Under the pieces are notes generated by a model. That model saw only the letters and a list, made by a program, of their open reading frames with translations, ran no database searches and was not told the DNA's origin. Positions 17,039 through 27,766 of a DNA stretch of 41,621 bases are shown in pieces. The stretch's first letter is position 1; every line of letters begins with the position of its first letter. Source of the DNA: Sphingomonas sp. (lineage in GTDB: Bacteria > Pseudomonadota > Alphaproteobacteria > Sphingomonadales > Sphingomonadaceae); the NCBI RefSeq assembly GCF_025363195.1, contig NZ_JANYEK010000177.1, positions 1-41,621 on the forward strand, written 5' to 3'. The translations under genes were made by a program, and so were the position numbers.

Positions 17039-17961
17039 GCCTGCCCGTTTTGGCGTCTTCGCTGCCGTTGCGGTTCCAGATCGGCGCGCGCACACTTGGG
17101 TCGATCCAGCGCAATTTGGTGCGCGTGCCGCTCGATCTGGCGGATGTACTGGGCGGGCGGCTACCAATGCTGCCGCCGCTCGATGCCGCGGCGGATGGCT
17201 ATCAGGTGACCTCCCTGCCCGAGGACCGGCAGGAAGCGATGGGCTTTGCCGCCGGTGGGATGATCGCCTTCGTGCGGCAGAATTATGTGCGCTATTATGC
17301 CGACCTGTCGATCGGCCAAGCGCATTATCTCGAGACCCTTTCGGGCAGCACCCGCAACAGCCTGAAGCGCAAGACCAAGAGGGTCGCGGAAATATCCGGC
17401 GGCACGCTCGATGTGCGGCGCTTTCGTCGCGCACAGGATATGGCGGCGTTCCATGCCGTCGCGCGCGGCATCTCAGCCAGAACCTATCAGGAAAAGCTGC
17501 TCGGCTCCGGCCTGCCAGAAGATGCCGGCTTCGTGCAGCGCATGTATGCAATGGCGGCGGCGGACACTGTGCGCGCGTGGCTGCTATATGTCGGCGGCGA
17601 ACCGGCGGCCTATCTGTACTGCCCAATCAATAACCATACAGTGATCTATCAATATGTCGGGCACGACCCGGCATTCGGCGATCTGTCGCCGGGCAGCGTG
17701 CTGCATCTGGCGGCGATGCAGGATCTGCAGGATGAGGGAAACCTGGCTCGGTTCGACTTCACCGAAGGCGAGGGGCAGCACAAGCGACAATTGTCCACCG
17801 GCGGCGTGGCGTGTGTCGACATGCTGTTGCTGCGCCGCTCGCTTGCCAACCAGGCGACGACGGCGGCCCTGGGCACGTTCGACGCGGGTACGAAACTGGC
17901 CAAGGCGGTGGTGCAGAAATACGGGCTGGGTGATGTCGCGCGGAAGATCCGGCGGGCGTGA
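17035..17961 (+). CDS. FemAB/BioF2-like GNAT acyltransferase
   Basis: About 308 residues from GTG 17035. The region from HYLETLSGSTRNSLKRKTKR to EGEGQHKRQLS matches the BioF2-like (Acetyltransf_6) pattern: an initial helix, a central acceptor region, then TEGEGQHKRQLS near the end. Such proteins acylate sugars or peptides in exopolysaccharide and cell-wall pathways. GTGA overlap with the deacetylase suggests the two act on one substrate. An extension to 16870 would lie wholly inside the upstream gene and is rejected. Confidence 0.82.
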   Translation: MSLPVLASSLPLRFQIGARTLGSIQRNLVRVPLDLADVLGGRLPMLPPLDAAADGYQVTSLPEDRQEAMGFAAGGMIAFVRQNYVRYYADLSIGQAHYLETLSGSTRNSLKRKTKRVAEISGGTLDVRRFRRAQDMAAFHAVARGISARTYQEKLLGSGLPEDAGFVQRMYAMAAADTVRAWLLYVGGEPAAYLYCPINNHTVIYQYVGHDPAFGDLSPGSVLHLAAMQDLQDEGNLARFDFTEGEGQHKRQLSTGGVACVDMLLLRRSLANQATTAALGTFDAGTKLAKAVVQKYGLGDVARKIRRA

Positions 17962-17988
17962 TCGGCCTGTGTAGTGTAGGAGAGCGGC

Positions 17989-18615
17989 ATGCACCTGCGC
18001 GCCGAAGCCTTGATCCTCGCCGTCCGATCGCATGGCGAGAACCATGCGATCGTCCGCGCGCTGACCGCCGATCACGGAGTGCAGGCGGGCTATGTCCGAG
18101 GCGGACGATCGCGGCGCATCCGGCCGATCCTGCAACCGGCCAATCTTGTGCTGGGCGAATGGCGCGCGCGGACCGAGGACCAATTGGCCGGGCTCACGCT
18201 CGAACTGATCCACAGCCGCGCGCCGCTTTACGCCGAGCCCTTGCCTGCCGCTGCTCTGGAATGGGTAACGGTGCTGGCCGCGACGGCCTTGCCGGAGGGG
18301 CAGCCTTATCCGCGCCTCTACGCCGCGCTGGCGGGGGTAATCGGTGCGATCGAGGCGGCGCCGGCTGCACGCGGCTGGGCAGTGGCGCTGGCGCGATACG
18401 AGCTGCTGGTCCTGGCGGAGCTGGGCTATGGGCCGGAAATGGACGATCTGCCCGCTGTGCTGCGCACCGGGGGCGAAGCGGGTTGGGACGATATCCTAGC
18501 CGCGCTCAAGGTGACCGGGCGCGGACTGGAGGCGGATATCCTGATCGATCGGCGGGCCGAGACGCTGAGCGGGCGCGCGCGGCTGGTCGAGCGGTTGAAA
18601 AGGGCGGTTGCGTGA
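17989..18615 (+). CDS. recO: DNA repair protein RecO
   Basis: Helps RecR load RecA onto SSB-coated DNA in the RecF pathway. The 208-residue protein starts with the RecO OB-fold pattern ([22 protein letters not shown]...GYVRGG). A helical domain containing [12 protein letters not shown] follows. It is shorter than many RecO proteins and contains no cysteine, so the zinc-finger insertion seen in others is missing. ATG 17989 is preceded by AGGAG. leuB follows after a 100-base gap with a hairpin. Confidence 0.9.
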   Translation: MHLRAEALILAVRSHGENHAIVRALTADHGVQAGYVRGGRSRRIRPILQPANLVLGEWRARTEDQLAGLTLELIHSRAPLYAEPLPAAALEWVTVLAATALPEGQPYPRLYAALAGVIGAIEAAPAARGWAVALARYELLVLAELGYGPEMDDLPAVLRTGGEAGWDDILAALKVTGRGLEADILIDRRAETLSGRARLVERLKRAVA

Positions 18616-18654
18616 CCGCCAAGGGCTGGGCAAAGGTTTTTCTCACCTCCGCCT

Positions 18655-18684
18655 GAACCGGCAGGATCGTTTCCTGCCCGGTTC
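18655..18684. other. Hairpin between recO and leuB
   Basis: GAACCGG-CAGGA at 18655-18666 pairs with TCCTG-C-CCGGTTC at 18672-18684, leaving one bulged C and a five-base loop. No T-run follows on either strand. It may end recO transcripts weakly or shape the leuB leader. A TATATT hexamer at 18697-18702, close to the leuB start, could be a -10 box, without a clear -35. Confidence 0.4.
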
Positions 18685-18715
18685 GAGCGGATGTTGTATA
18701 TTCGGGGCATCTGAC

Positions 18716-19780
18716 ATGGCTTTGATCGCACTTCTTCCCGGCGACGGGATCGGCCCGGAAGTTATCGCCGAGGCGCGGCGCGTGCTGGATGCGGTGGCGT
18801 CGCGGCGGCGGCTCGATCTGACCTTCGAGGAAGCCCTGGTCGGCGGCGCGGCGTATCACGCCACTGGCTACCCGCTGCCGCCCGAGACGCTCGATCTGGC
18901 GAAGCGGGCCGATGCGATCCTGTTTGGTGCGGTCGGCGATCCGACATGCGATGCGCTGGAACGCGCGCTCAGGCCCGAACAGGCCATTCTGGGCCTGCGC
19001 AAGGAACTGACCTTGTTCGCCAATCTCCGCCCGGCAAAACTGTTTCCGGGGCTGGCGGATGCTTCCGCGTTGAAGCCGGAGGTCGCGGCGGCGATCGACA
19101 TGGTCATCGTGCGCGAACTGAACGGCGACGTCTATTTCGGCGAGAAGGGCTTCCGCACCACGCCGTCGGGCCTGCGCGAGGGTTATGATGTGATGTCGTA
19201 TGACGAATCCGAGGTGGCGCGGATCGCGCATGTCGGATTCCGCACGGCGCAAAAGCGGAAGGGTAAGCTGTGCTCGGTCGACAAGGCCAACGTGCTGGAA
19301 ACATCACAATTGTGGCGTGATGTGGTAATCGAAATTTCCGCGCACTATCCGGATGTTACGCTGACCCACATGTACGTCGACAATGCCGCGATGCAGCTGG
19401 TGCGAAACCCCGGCCAGTTCGACGTGATCGTCACCGGCAATCTGTTCGGCGACATCCTGTCCGATCAGGCGAGCATGTGCGCGGGGTCGATCGGCATGCT
19501 GCCCTCGGCCAGCCTCGATGCGGGATCCAAGGGCCTGTATGAACCGATCCATGGCAGCGCCCCGGACATTGCCGGGCAGGGCAAGGCCAACCCCTGCGCG
19601 ACGATCCTGTCGGCGGCGATGTTGCTGCGCCATTCGCTGGGGCTTGAGGCGGAGGCCGACCTGATCGAGGCCGCCGTCGGCACGGCGCTGACCGGTGGCG
19701 CGCGCTCTGCGGATCTTGGCGGCACGCTGTCGACCCGCGCGATGGGTGATGCGGTGCTGGCCGCTGTGGAGGGCGTATAA
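18716..19780 (+). CDS. leuB: 3-isopropylmalate dehydrogenase
   Basis: Oxidises and decarboxylates 3-isopropylmalate in leucine synthesis, using NAD+. The 354-residue protein is full length. [11 protein letters not shown] opens the fold. [21 protein letters not shown] carries the substrate-binding arginines and leucine motif that separate it from isocitrate and tartrate dehydrogenases. [19 protein letters not shown] holds the metal-binding aspartates, and [18 protein letters not shown] binds the cofactor. leuC and leuD are not in the window. GGGG lies eight bases before ATG 18716. The glycosyltransferase gene follows after two bases. Confidence 0.96.
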   Translation: MALIALLPGDGIGPEVIAEARRVLDAVASRRRLDLTFEEALVGGAAYHATGYPLPPETLDLAKRADAILFGAVGDPTCDALERALRPEQAILGLRKELTLFANLRPAKLFPGLADASALKPEVAAAIDMVIVRELNGDVYFGEKGFRTTPSGLREGYDVMSYDESEVARIAHVGFRTAQKRKGKLCSVDKANVLETSQLWRDVVIEISAHYPDVTLTHMYVDNAAMQLVRNPGQFDVIVTGNLFGDILSDQASMCAGSIGMLPSASLDAGSKGLYEPIHGSAPDIAGQGKANPCATILSAAMLLRHSLGLEAEADLIEAAVGTALTGGARSADLGGTLSTRAMGDAVLAAVEGV

Positions 19781-19782
19781 AC

Positions 19783-20883
19783 GTGAGCGATATGCTGGAA
19801 CTCGCGGTCGTCATCCCGACCTTCAACGAATCGAAGAACGTGCCGCTGCTCGTCGCCAAGCTGGAAGCGGCGTTGGCCGGGCGCAATTGGGAGGCGATCT
19901 TCGTCGACGACAACAGCCCGGACGGCACGGCGGACGCGGCGCGCGAGATCGGGCGGCGCAACCCGCGCGTGCGGGTGATCCAGCGGATCGGGCGTCGCGG
20001 GCTGTCCTCGGCCTGTATCGAGGGCATGTGCGCTACCGCCGCGCCGGTCGTCGCGGTGATCGACGGCGATCTGCAGCATGACGAAACGATCCTGCCGGGG
20101 ATGCTCGATGCTTTGCAGGCCGACGATACGCTTGACGTGGTGATCGGGTCGCGGTTCGTTTCCGGCGGCGGCACGGGCGACTGGGATAGCGACCGGGTGG
20201 CGAAATCGGCGTTCGCGACCAAGCTTTCGCGGCAGGTGCTGAAAGCCGATCTGACCGATCCGATGAGCGGCTTTTTCATGATCCGGGCGGGGATCGTGCG
20301 CGATCTGACGCCGCATCTGAACGCGATCGGTTTCAAGATCCTACTCGATCTGATGACCGGATCACCCCGCCCGCTGAAGTTCCTCGAACTGCCCTACACG
20401 TTCCGGGTCCGCACCGAGGGTGAGAGCAAGCTCGATCATGTCGTGGCGATGGAATATCTCATCGCGATCTATGACCGGATGTTCGGGCGGGTGATCCCGG
20501 TGCGGTTCGCGATGTTTTCGGCGATCGGTGCGCTGGGGGCTTTGGTCCACTTCCTAGTATTGGGGCCGTTGTTTAAAGAAGGCGGGATGAGCTTCCTGTC
20601 GGCGACGATCGTGGCGACGATCGTGGCGATGACGTTCAACTTCTTCCTGAATAACGCCCTGACCTATCGCGACAGCCGCCTGAAGGGCGCGAAACAGTTG
20701 CTCGACGGGTGGCTGACCTTCTGTCTGGTCTGTTCGGTCGGGGCCGTGGCCAATATCGGCGTGGCGGCGTTCCTGTACGATGCCAAGGCGGACACTTGGA
20801 TGGTGTCTGCGCTGGCCGGGATCGCGGTGAGCGCGGTGTGGAATTATGCCTTGTCGTCGCGCTTCACCTGGGGCCGCTATTGA
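19783..20883 (+). CDS. DPM1-like glycosyltransferase fused to a GtrA domain
   Basis: 366 residues in two parts. Residues about 1-235 are a family 2 glycosyltransferase of the dolichol-phosphate mannosyltransferase type: VVIPTFNESKNV, FVDDNSPDGT, then the metal-binding Asp94-Gly-Asp96 of DGDLQHDE. Residues about 240-366 are a GtrA-like four-helix membrane domain (AMFSAIGALGALVHF ... NFFLNNALTYRDS ... WNYALSSRFTWGRY). Such fusions make polyprenyl-phosphate sugars and may help move them across the inner membrane. GTG start two bases after leuB; the PMT gene converges on it. Confidence 0.9.
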   Translation: MSDMLELAVVIPTFNESKNVPLLVAKLEAALAGRNWEAIFVDDNSPDGTADAAREIGRRNPRVRVIQRIGRRGLSSACIEGMCATAAPVVAVIDGDLQHDETILPGMLDALQADDTLDVVIGSRFVSGGGTGDWDSDRVAKSAFATKLSRQVLKADLTDPMSGFFMIRAGIVRDLTPHLNAIGFKILLDLMTGSPRPLKFLELPYTFRVRTEGESKLDHVVAMEYLIAIYDRMFGRVIPVRFAMFSAIGALGALVHFLVLGPLFKEGGMSFLSATIVATIVAMTFNFFLNNALTYRDSRLKGAKQLLDGWLTFCLVCSVGAVANIGVAAFLYDAKADTWMVSALAGIAVSAVWNYALSSRFTWGRY

Positions 20884-20886
20884 GGA

Positions 20887-22143
20887 TCACGGCCAGGTCG
20901 GGAACCACATCCAGTGCTGGAATGCCTGCGCATTGGGCAAGGCGGCGGCCGAGATGATCGGGTAGAAGAGCAGGAACAGCCCCGCGCTGAGCGCCAGGAA
21001 CGCCTCGTCCCAATGCGACCGCGACTCGCGCAAGTCGTCGAACGCGGCGGCCAGCGCGAGGCACAGGAAGATCGTCGACGGGTAATAATAATAGAAGAAG
21101 CCCAGCGACTTGGGGATGATCGCCCAGACCAGTAAAGATGCGACCCAGATCGCCGCTACGCCGCCCAACCGCGCCGCCTTTCGTCGCCACCCCGCCCATA
21201 GACAATAGCCGACCGCGATCAGCCCGCCCCACAGGATCGCCGGATTGCCGAGCAGCAATATGCCGCGCTGCGCGCCGTCGGCGCGTTCGTAAAGATACCA
21301 GATCGGGCGGATCATCAGCGGCCATGTCCACCAGCTCGACTGGTAAGGGTGCGGTGGCAGGATCTGGGTCTGTTGCTGGTACATCACCCATTGGAACGGC
21401 AGCAATTTGCCGATCGTCATCGGATCCTGCGCGTAGAAAAAGGCCGGCGCGAAAGTCAGCAGATAGGTGAGAATGCTGACCGCGCCGAGCGTGGCCAGCG
21501 CAGGAAGAGCCGTCATCCCTGCCCAATGCAGCGGCCGCCCGGCCCGCGCATCGCGCCACCGGATCAGCAGGAAAGCACATCCCGCCCAGGCGACATAGGG
21601 CGCCGCCGCCCATTTTACGCCGACCGCAAGGCCCAGCAGGATGCTGCCGATGATCCAGTGCCGCCACACCCGGTCGGGCGGCGCATAAGCCGATCGCAGC
21701 AAGGCGAGGATCGCCAGCACTAGGAACGCGGCCATAAATCCGTCGAGCATCGCGATGCGCGCCTGGATGAAGACGGTGAAGTTCAACATCACCAGCACAG
21801 CGCCGATCACGGCCGGGCGCACGCGGTGGAACAGCACCCACAATATCCCGAACACGCCCAGCACCACCGCCGTCGCGGCGATCGCGGAGGGGATGCGCCA
21901 GCCATATTGATTGTCGCCGAACAGCCGCATGCCAAGCGCGATCAGGCTTTTGCCGAGCAGCGGGTGTTCGATGTTGGTCGGCGCGTCGCGCGTCAGCAGG
22001 ATGCGCGTGGCGCGGACATAATGCACCTCGTCGAACACGAGAATGCTGGGGCGCGCGATGTTGAGCGTGAACAGGAACTGCGCCGCCGCGCCGATCGCCG
22101 TCGCGGTCAGGATCGGGCGGGGTGGGGCGGGGCGCGCTGGCAT
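20887..22143 (-). CDS. PMT-family lipid-dependent glycosyltransferase
   Basis: A 418-residue inner-membrane protein with about ten hydrophobic helices. Two protein O-mannosyltransferase hallmarks are clear: the Asp38-Glu39 pair of VFDEVHYVRA in the first periplasmic loop, and IEHPLLGK at 58-65. FFYYYYPSTIFLCLALA matches the C-terminal PMT helices. These enzymes take a sugar from a polyprenyl phosphate and put it on a protein or lipid A-type acceptor. The donor may come from the convergent DPM1-like gene three bases away; that link is inference. Confidence 0.87.
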   Translation of the reverse strand: MPARPAPPRPILTATAIGAAAQFLFTLNIARPSILVFDEVHYVRATRILLTRDAPTNIEHPLLGKSLIALGMRLFGDNQYGWRIPSAIAATAVVLGVFGILWVLFHRVRPAVIGAVLVMLNFTVFIQARIAMLDGFMAAFLVLAILALLRSAYAPPDRVWRHWIIGSILLGLAVGVKWAAAPYVAWAGCAFLLIRWRDARAGRPLHWAGMTALPALATLGAVSILTYLLTFAPAFFYAQDPMTIGKLLPFQWVMYQQQTQILPPHPYQSSWWTWPLMIRPIWYLYERADGAQRGILLLGNPAILWGGLIAVGYCLWAGWRRKAARLGGVAAIWVASLLVWAIIPKSLGFFYYYYPSTIFLCLALAAAFDDLRESRSHWDEAFLALSAGLFLLFYPIISAAALPNAQAFQHWMWFPTWP

Positions 22144-22287
22144 CGGGAGATGGCTTACCGTTCGCGGGCGTGGCCGTCACCCCGCGCTTTCCTCCATTCT
22201 TCGGTCCCTGGCCTTCGCGGGGGAAGAAGGTGCAGCGAAACGCATAGCCATTGACGGAGGGCGACCCCGCCCGGCAAAGCGTCCGAC

Positions 22288-23496
22288 ATGAAACGCCGCA
22301 CCGGACAGAATCCCGAGATCACGCGCAATTGGCGCCCCGCGACCCAGGCTGTGCGCGGCGGCACCGCGCGCAGCGAATTCGGCGAGACGTCGGAGGCGTT
22401 GTTCCTCACCTCGGGCTATGCCTATGATTGCGCTGCCGACGCCTCGGCGCGCTTTGCCGGTGAACAGGTCGGGATGACCTATTCGCGGCTCCAGAACCCG
22501 ACCGTGCAGATGCTGGAGGATCGCATCGCCCTGCTGGAGGGTGCTGAGGCGTGCAGGACGATGGCCACCGGCATGGCGGCGATGACAGCGGTGCTGCTCT
22601 GCCAGCTCGAACAGGGCGATCATCTGGTCGGAGGGCGGGCCGCGTTCGGGTCGTGCCGCTGGCTGACCGATACGTTGCTCCCGAAATTCGGCATCCAGAC
22701 GACGATCGTCGATGCGCGCGACCCGCAAGCGTTCGCCGACGCCGTTCAGCCCAACACCAAGGTGTTCTTCTTCGAAACTCCGGCCAATCCGACGATGGAT
22801 ATCGCCGACATGCAGGCGATCTGCGATATCGCGAAGCGGCATGGCATCACGACAGTGGTCGATAACGCCTTCGCCACGCCCGCCTTGCAGCGCCCGATGG
22901 AGTTCGGCGCCGATGTGACCGCCTATAGCGCGACCAAGATGATGGACGGGCAGGGCCGCGTGCTGGCCGGCGCGGTGTGCGGGACGAGCGCGTTCATCAA
23001 CGACGTGCTGCTGCCCTTTACGCGCAACACCGGACCGACGCTGAGTGCGTTCAACGCCTGGGTGGTGCTGAAGGGTTTGGAAACGCTGGATCTGCGCATC
23101 AACCGGCAAAGCGAGAATGCGCTAAAGGTCGGGCGCTTCCTCGAAACCCGCGTCCCGCGCATGCTGCATCCGGGCCTGCCGAGCCACCCGCAGCACAATC
23201 TCGCCATGCTCCAGATGAGCGCTTGCGGCCCGATCTTCGCCTTCGAGGTCGCGGGCGGACGCAAACAGGCGCACGGCCTGCTGGATGCGCTGGAACTGGT
23301 CGATATCTCGAACAATATCGGCGATTCGCGCTCGCTGATGACGCATCCATCCTCGACCACGCATTACGGCGTGGCCGAGGACAAACGCATCGAGATGGGC
23401 GTGACGGAGAATTTGCTGCGCCTGAACGTCGGCCTCGAAGATCCGCAGGACGTGATCGCCGATCTCGATCAGGCGCTGACGGCGGTGGGGTTGTGA
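22288..23496 (+). CDS. metZ: O-succinylhomoserine sulfhydrylase
   Basis: A PLP enzyme that makes homocysteine from O-succinylhomoserine and sulfide in methionine synthesis. The 402-residue protein starts with the long MetZ N-terminus (NWRPATQAVRGGTARSEFGETSEALFLTSGY). The PLP lysine is Lys217 in YSATKMMDGQGRV, and ETPANPTMDIAD is the conserved strand. The MetZ assignment over MetB or MetY rests on those segments. The 144-base upstream region, shared with the divergent PMT gene, shows no SAM riboswitch that I can recognise. Confidence 0.93.
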   Translation: MKRRTGQNPEITRNWRPATQAVRGGTARSEFGETSEALFLTSGYAYDCAADASARFAGEQVGMTYSRLQNPTVQMLEDRIALLEGAEACRTMATGMAAMTAVLLCQLEQGDHLVGGRAAFGSCRWLTDTLLPKFGIQTTIVDARDPQAFADAVQPNTKVFFFETPANPTMDIADMQAICDIAKRHGITTVVDNAFATPALQRPMEFGADVTAYSATKMMDGQGRVLAGAVCGTSAFINDVLLPFTRNTGPTLSAFNAWVVLKGLETLDLRINRQSENALKVGRFLETRVPRMLHPGLPSHPQHNLAMLQMSACGPIFAFEVAGGRKQAHGLLDALELVDISNNIGDSRSLMTHPSSTTHYGVAEDKRIEMGVTENLLRLNVGLEDPQDVIADLDQALTAVGL

Positions 23497-23517
23497 GGGA
23501 ATCGATCGCCGATTCCC
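23497..23517 (+). other. Hairpin directly after metZ
   Basis: GGGAATCG at 23497-23504 pairs exactly with CGATTCCC at 23510-23517 around a five-base loop, starting at the base after the metZ stop. A CCCCC/GGGGG dyad follows at about 23520-23537. There is no U-tract, so it may be a repeat unit or an mRNA-stabilising structure rather than a terminator. Confidence 0.45.
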
Positions 23518-23545
23518 TGTCCCCCGGCTGCGCGGGGGATCTCCA

Positions 23546-23962
23546 ATGTCGCCGGGGCAATTTGTGAAGGCGCTGTTCCCCAACGTCGCCGAGACGCGGG
23601 GAATCGTCGTGCGTGTGGTCGTCAGCTATCTGCCCGAACAGTCCGAGCCGCAGCGCGGGCGCTGGTTCTGGGCCTATCATGTGCGGTTGGAGAATGAGGG
23701 CGCGCAGGCGGTGCAGTTGCTCACCCGGCATTGGATCATCACCGATGGGCGTGGCGCGCGGCATAGTGTCGAGGGGGAGGGTGTGGTCGGCGAACAGCCG
23801 ATGATCGCACCGGGCGCGAGCTTCGATTACGTCTCGGGCTGCCCGCTGGCCACGCCGACCGGCGCGATGCAGGGCCGGTATCACATGATCGGCGAGGATG
23901 GATCGGCGTTCGACGTGGACATCCCGAAATTCGTGCTGCTCGCGCCGGCGGTGGGGGCATGA
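23546..23962 (+). CDS. apaG: ApaG domain protein
   Basis: A 138-residue single-domain immunoglobulin-like protein. Conserved ApaG segments are visible: VRVVVSYLPEQSEP, WAYHVRLENEGAQAVQLLTRHWIITD, and GVVGEQPMIAPGASFDYVSGCPLATPTGAMQGRY. The function of bacterial ApaG is not settled; links to Co2+/Mg2+ efflux and to diadenosine tetraphosphate metabolism come from E. coli genetics. It follows metZ on the same strand. Its stop overlaps a tiny ORF (ATGA) that in turn overlaps the LysR gene. Confidence 0.92.
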   Translation: MSPGQFVKALFPNVAETRGIVVRVVVSYLPEQSEPQRGRWFWAYHVRLENEGAQAVQLLTRHWIITDGRGARHSVEGEGVVGEQPMIAPGASFDYVSGCPLATPTGAMQGRYHMIGEDGSAFDVDIPKFVLLAPAVGA

Positions 23963-24012
23963 GTGCAGCCGATAGCCTCCGCTCTGCATTGTGGCGGGAG
24001 GGGCATAAATGA
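23959..24012 (+). CDS. Possible 17-residue coupling ORF between apaG and lysR
   Basis: ATG 23959 overlaps the apaG stop as ATGA, and its own TGA overlaps the next gene's ATG at 24009, again as ATGA. The peptide would be MSAADSLRSALWREGHK. The double overlap exactly fills the gap between two genes, which suggests a ribosome-relay element or microprotein. A GGGAGGGG inside it also serves as the ribosome-binding site of the LysR gene, so that gene does not strictly need coupling. Chance cannot be excluded. Confidence 0.3.
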   Translation: MSAADSLRSALWREGHK

Positions 24013-24827
24013 AGCGCACGCATCTCCCGCTCAACGGTCTGCGCGTGCTCGACGCCGCTGCCCGTCATCTCTCCTTCACCCGCGCCGCCGACGAACTCGC
24101 GGTGACGCCCGCCGCCGTGGGCCAGCAGATCCGCGCGCTGGAGGATACGCTGGGGGTCGTGCTGTTCCGCCGCACCACCAAGGGTCTGGAATTGACGCCC
24201 GAGGGCGAAGCCGGGCTTGGCCCGTTGCGGCAGGGGTTCCTCGAATTCGAGGAAGCGGTGCGCGCGATGCAGGCCGGGCAGACGTCGAAATCCCTCACCA
24301 TCGCCGCACCGCGCGACCTGACCGAGAAATGGCTGATGCCGCGTCTGGCGCTCATCGCGCGCGGCGATACCGAACTGCGCTTCGCGCTTGTTTCCGCAGA
24401 CGAAGATATCGATTTCACCGAGGCCAATCTCGACCTTGCGATCCGCTGGAGCGACGGGCCGGGCGCGCATGAGGGCGAGGCGCTGGAATCCGAAGGAATG
24501 GTCACGGTCGAACGCCCCGGCGGCGGTGCGGACACGCGCATTTCCTGGCCGGGCTGCCTGAACGACGAGGCGGTGTCGCTGGTCCGCGTCGGCGATGCGG
24601 GCCTTGCGCTCGATGCTGCCGCCGAAGGTCTGGGCCGTGCGACCGTGCCGGAATTGCTCGCCGCTGCCGACCTCGCCACCGGGCGCGTGGTCAAGATCGG
24701 CGATGCGACACCCTCGGCCAAGGGATATTGGCTGGTCGCACCGCTGCCGCAATGGCGGCAGAAGAAGGTCAAGGCGCTGGTCGAGGCGCTCGCAGGGTTT
24801 GGGGCGGGAGTTGGGGCAGGCTCGTGA
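24009..24827 (+). CDS. LysR-family regulator, GcvA-like
   Basis: A 272-residue transcription factor. The N-terminal winged helix-turn-helix is typical: LPLNGLRVLDAAARHLSFTRAADEL, then TPAAVGQQIRALEDTLG. The phrase LNGLRVLDAAARHLSF is characteristic of the GcvA/AmpR branch. The ligand-binding domain is shorter than average and its effector cannot be told. GGGAGGGG precedes ATG 24009. Its stop overlaps the GNAT gene start as GTGA, so it is co-translated with enzymes rather than divergent from a target, unusual for LysR regulators. Confidence 0.88.
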   Translation: MKRTHLPLNGLRVLDAAARHLSFTRAADELAVTPAAVGQQIRALEDTLGVVLFRRTTKGLELTPEGEAGLGPLRQGFLEFEEAVRAMQAGQTSKSLTIAAPRDLTEKWLMPRLALIARGDTELRFALVSADEDIDFTEANLDLAIRWSDGPGAHEGEALESEGMVTVERPGGGADTRISWPGCLNDEAVSLVRVGDAGLALDAAAEGLGRATVPELLAAADLATGRVVKIGDATPSAKGYWLVAPLPQWRQKKVKALVEALAGFGAGVGAGS

Positions 24828-25351
24828 GCGATATTTTCGAAAGTGCCCGGCTGCGCATGCGGCCACAGCGGGTCGACGATGCTGCCGCCCTGTTTGAGGC
24901 ATATGGCGATGTCGATCTTATGCGCTATTGGTCAAGCGGCCCGCATGCCGACGTCGCCGAGACGCGCGCCTACATGGCGCCCCGGATCGACAAGACCGAC
25001 TGGCGCGGCTGGGCGATCACGTTGAAGGGTGACGACCGGGCGATCGGCACGCTGGCGGCGGGCGCGCACAAGCCAAATGTGGCGGAGATCGGTTACATGC
25101 TGGTCCGCTCGGCCTGGGGTCAGGGCTATGCGCGCGAGGCGGTGTCGCGATTGATCGACCTCCTGGTGCGCGAAGAGGGGCATCGCCGGATATTTGCGGA
25201 TACCGACCCGGACAATGCCGCCTCGAACGCTTTGCTCGCCACGCTCGGGTTCCAGCGCGAGGGGTATCTGCGCGCGGAATGGGAAACGCATATCGGCGTG
25301 CGCGATACCGTGTTGTGGGGCCTGCTCGCCGACGAATGGACCAGCCGATGA
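24824..25351 (+). CDS. RimJ/RimL-type GNAT acetyltransferase
   Basis: 175 residues from GTG 24824. The first strand SARLRMRPQRVDDAAALFEAYGD is typical of the Acetyltransf_3 family. The acetyl-CoA loop is AWGQGYAREAV, and the NAASNALLATLGFQREGYLR motif completes the fold. Relatives acetylate ribosomal-protein N-termini, small molecules or antibiotics; the substrate here is unknown. It overlaps the LysR gene (GTGA) and the next gene (ATGA). Confidence 0.88.
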   Translation: MSDIFESARLRMRPQRVDDAAALFEAYGDVDLMRYWSSGPHADVAETRAYMAPRIDKTDWRGWAITLKGDDRAIGTLAAGAHKPNVAEIGYMLVRSAWGQGYAREAVSRLIDLLVREEGHRRIFADTDPDNAASNALLATLGFQREGYLRAEWETHIGVRDTVLWGLLADEWTSR

Positions 25352-25605
25352 CACCGCCCGATCTGAACGATGCTGCACAGCGCGCCGCTTATGCCCGCGA
25401 ACTGCGCTATGTCGCGCGGCCCCTGCGGCTGGCGGGGCTGGCCTTTGCGGTGCTCGGCGTGCTCCTGGTGGTCGCGCGGCTGGTGTGGTGGCCGGTGATG
25501 CCGGTGGCGATCCCGGCGGCGGCGCTGGCGCTGGGCGCGTTCAACATGATTGCCGGGATGGCGATCCGCACGCTGTATCATGCGCGGCGAATGCGGGGGG
25601 ACTAG
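25348..25605 (+). CDS. Small two-helix membrane protein
   Basis: 85 residues from ATG 25348, overlapping the GNAT stop as ATGA. A soluble N-terminal helix (NDAAQRAAYARELRYVARPLR) is followed by two hydrophobic helices, LAGLAFAVLGVLLVVARLVWW and PVAIPAAALALGAFNMIAGMAI, and a basic tail. No known family is recognised. It is the last gene of the metZ-to-25605 run; parE converges twelve bases beyond. Confidence 0.75.
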   Translation: MTPPDLNDAAQRAAYARELRYVARPLRLAGLAFAVLGVLLVVARLVWWPVMPVAIPAAALALGAFNMIAGMAIRTLYHARRMRGD

Positions 25606-25617
25606 GTTCGCCCTGGA

Positions 25618-27714
<2,097 letters not shown>

Positions 27715-27766
27715 TTATCGGCCTCGCATCGTTATTGCTGCTGCAACGCACCATTTGGAGATCACG

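Noticed and set aside
18612-18656. A 14-codon ORF overlapping the recO stop (GTGA)
   Set aside because: Very short, ends in the hairpin before leuB, and has no second overlap or hydrophobic feature to support it.
22144-22287. A SAM riboswitch before metZ
   Set aside because: Searched by eye for SAM-II-like conserved blocks; none fit. The region is GC-rich with a repeat-like TTCGCGGGGGAAG segment only.
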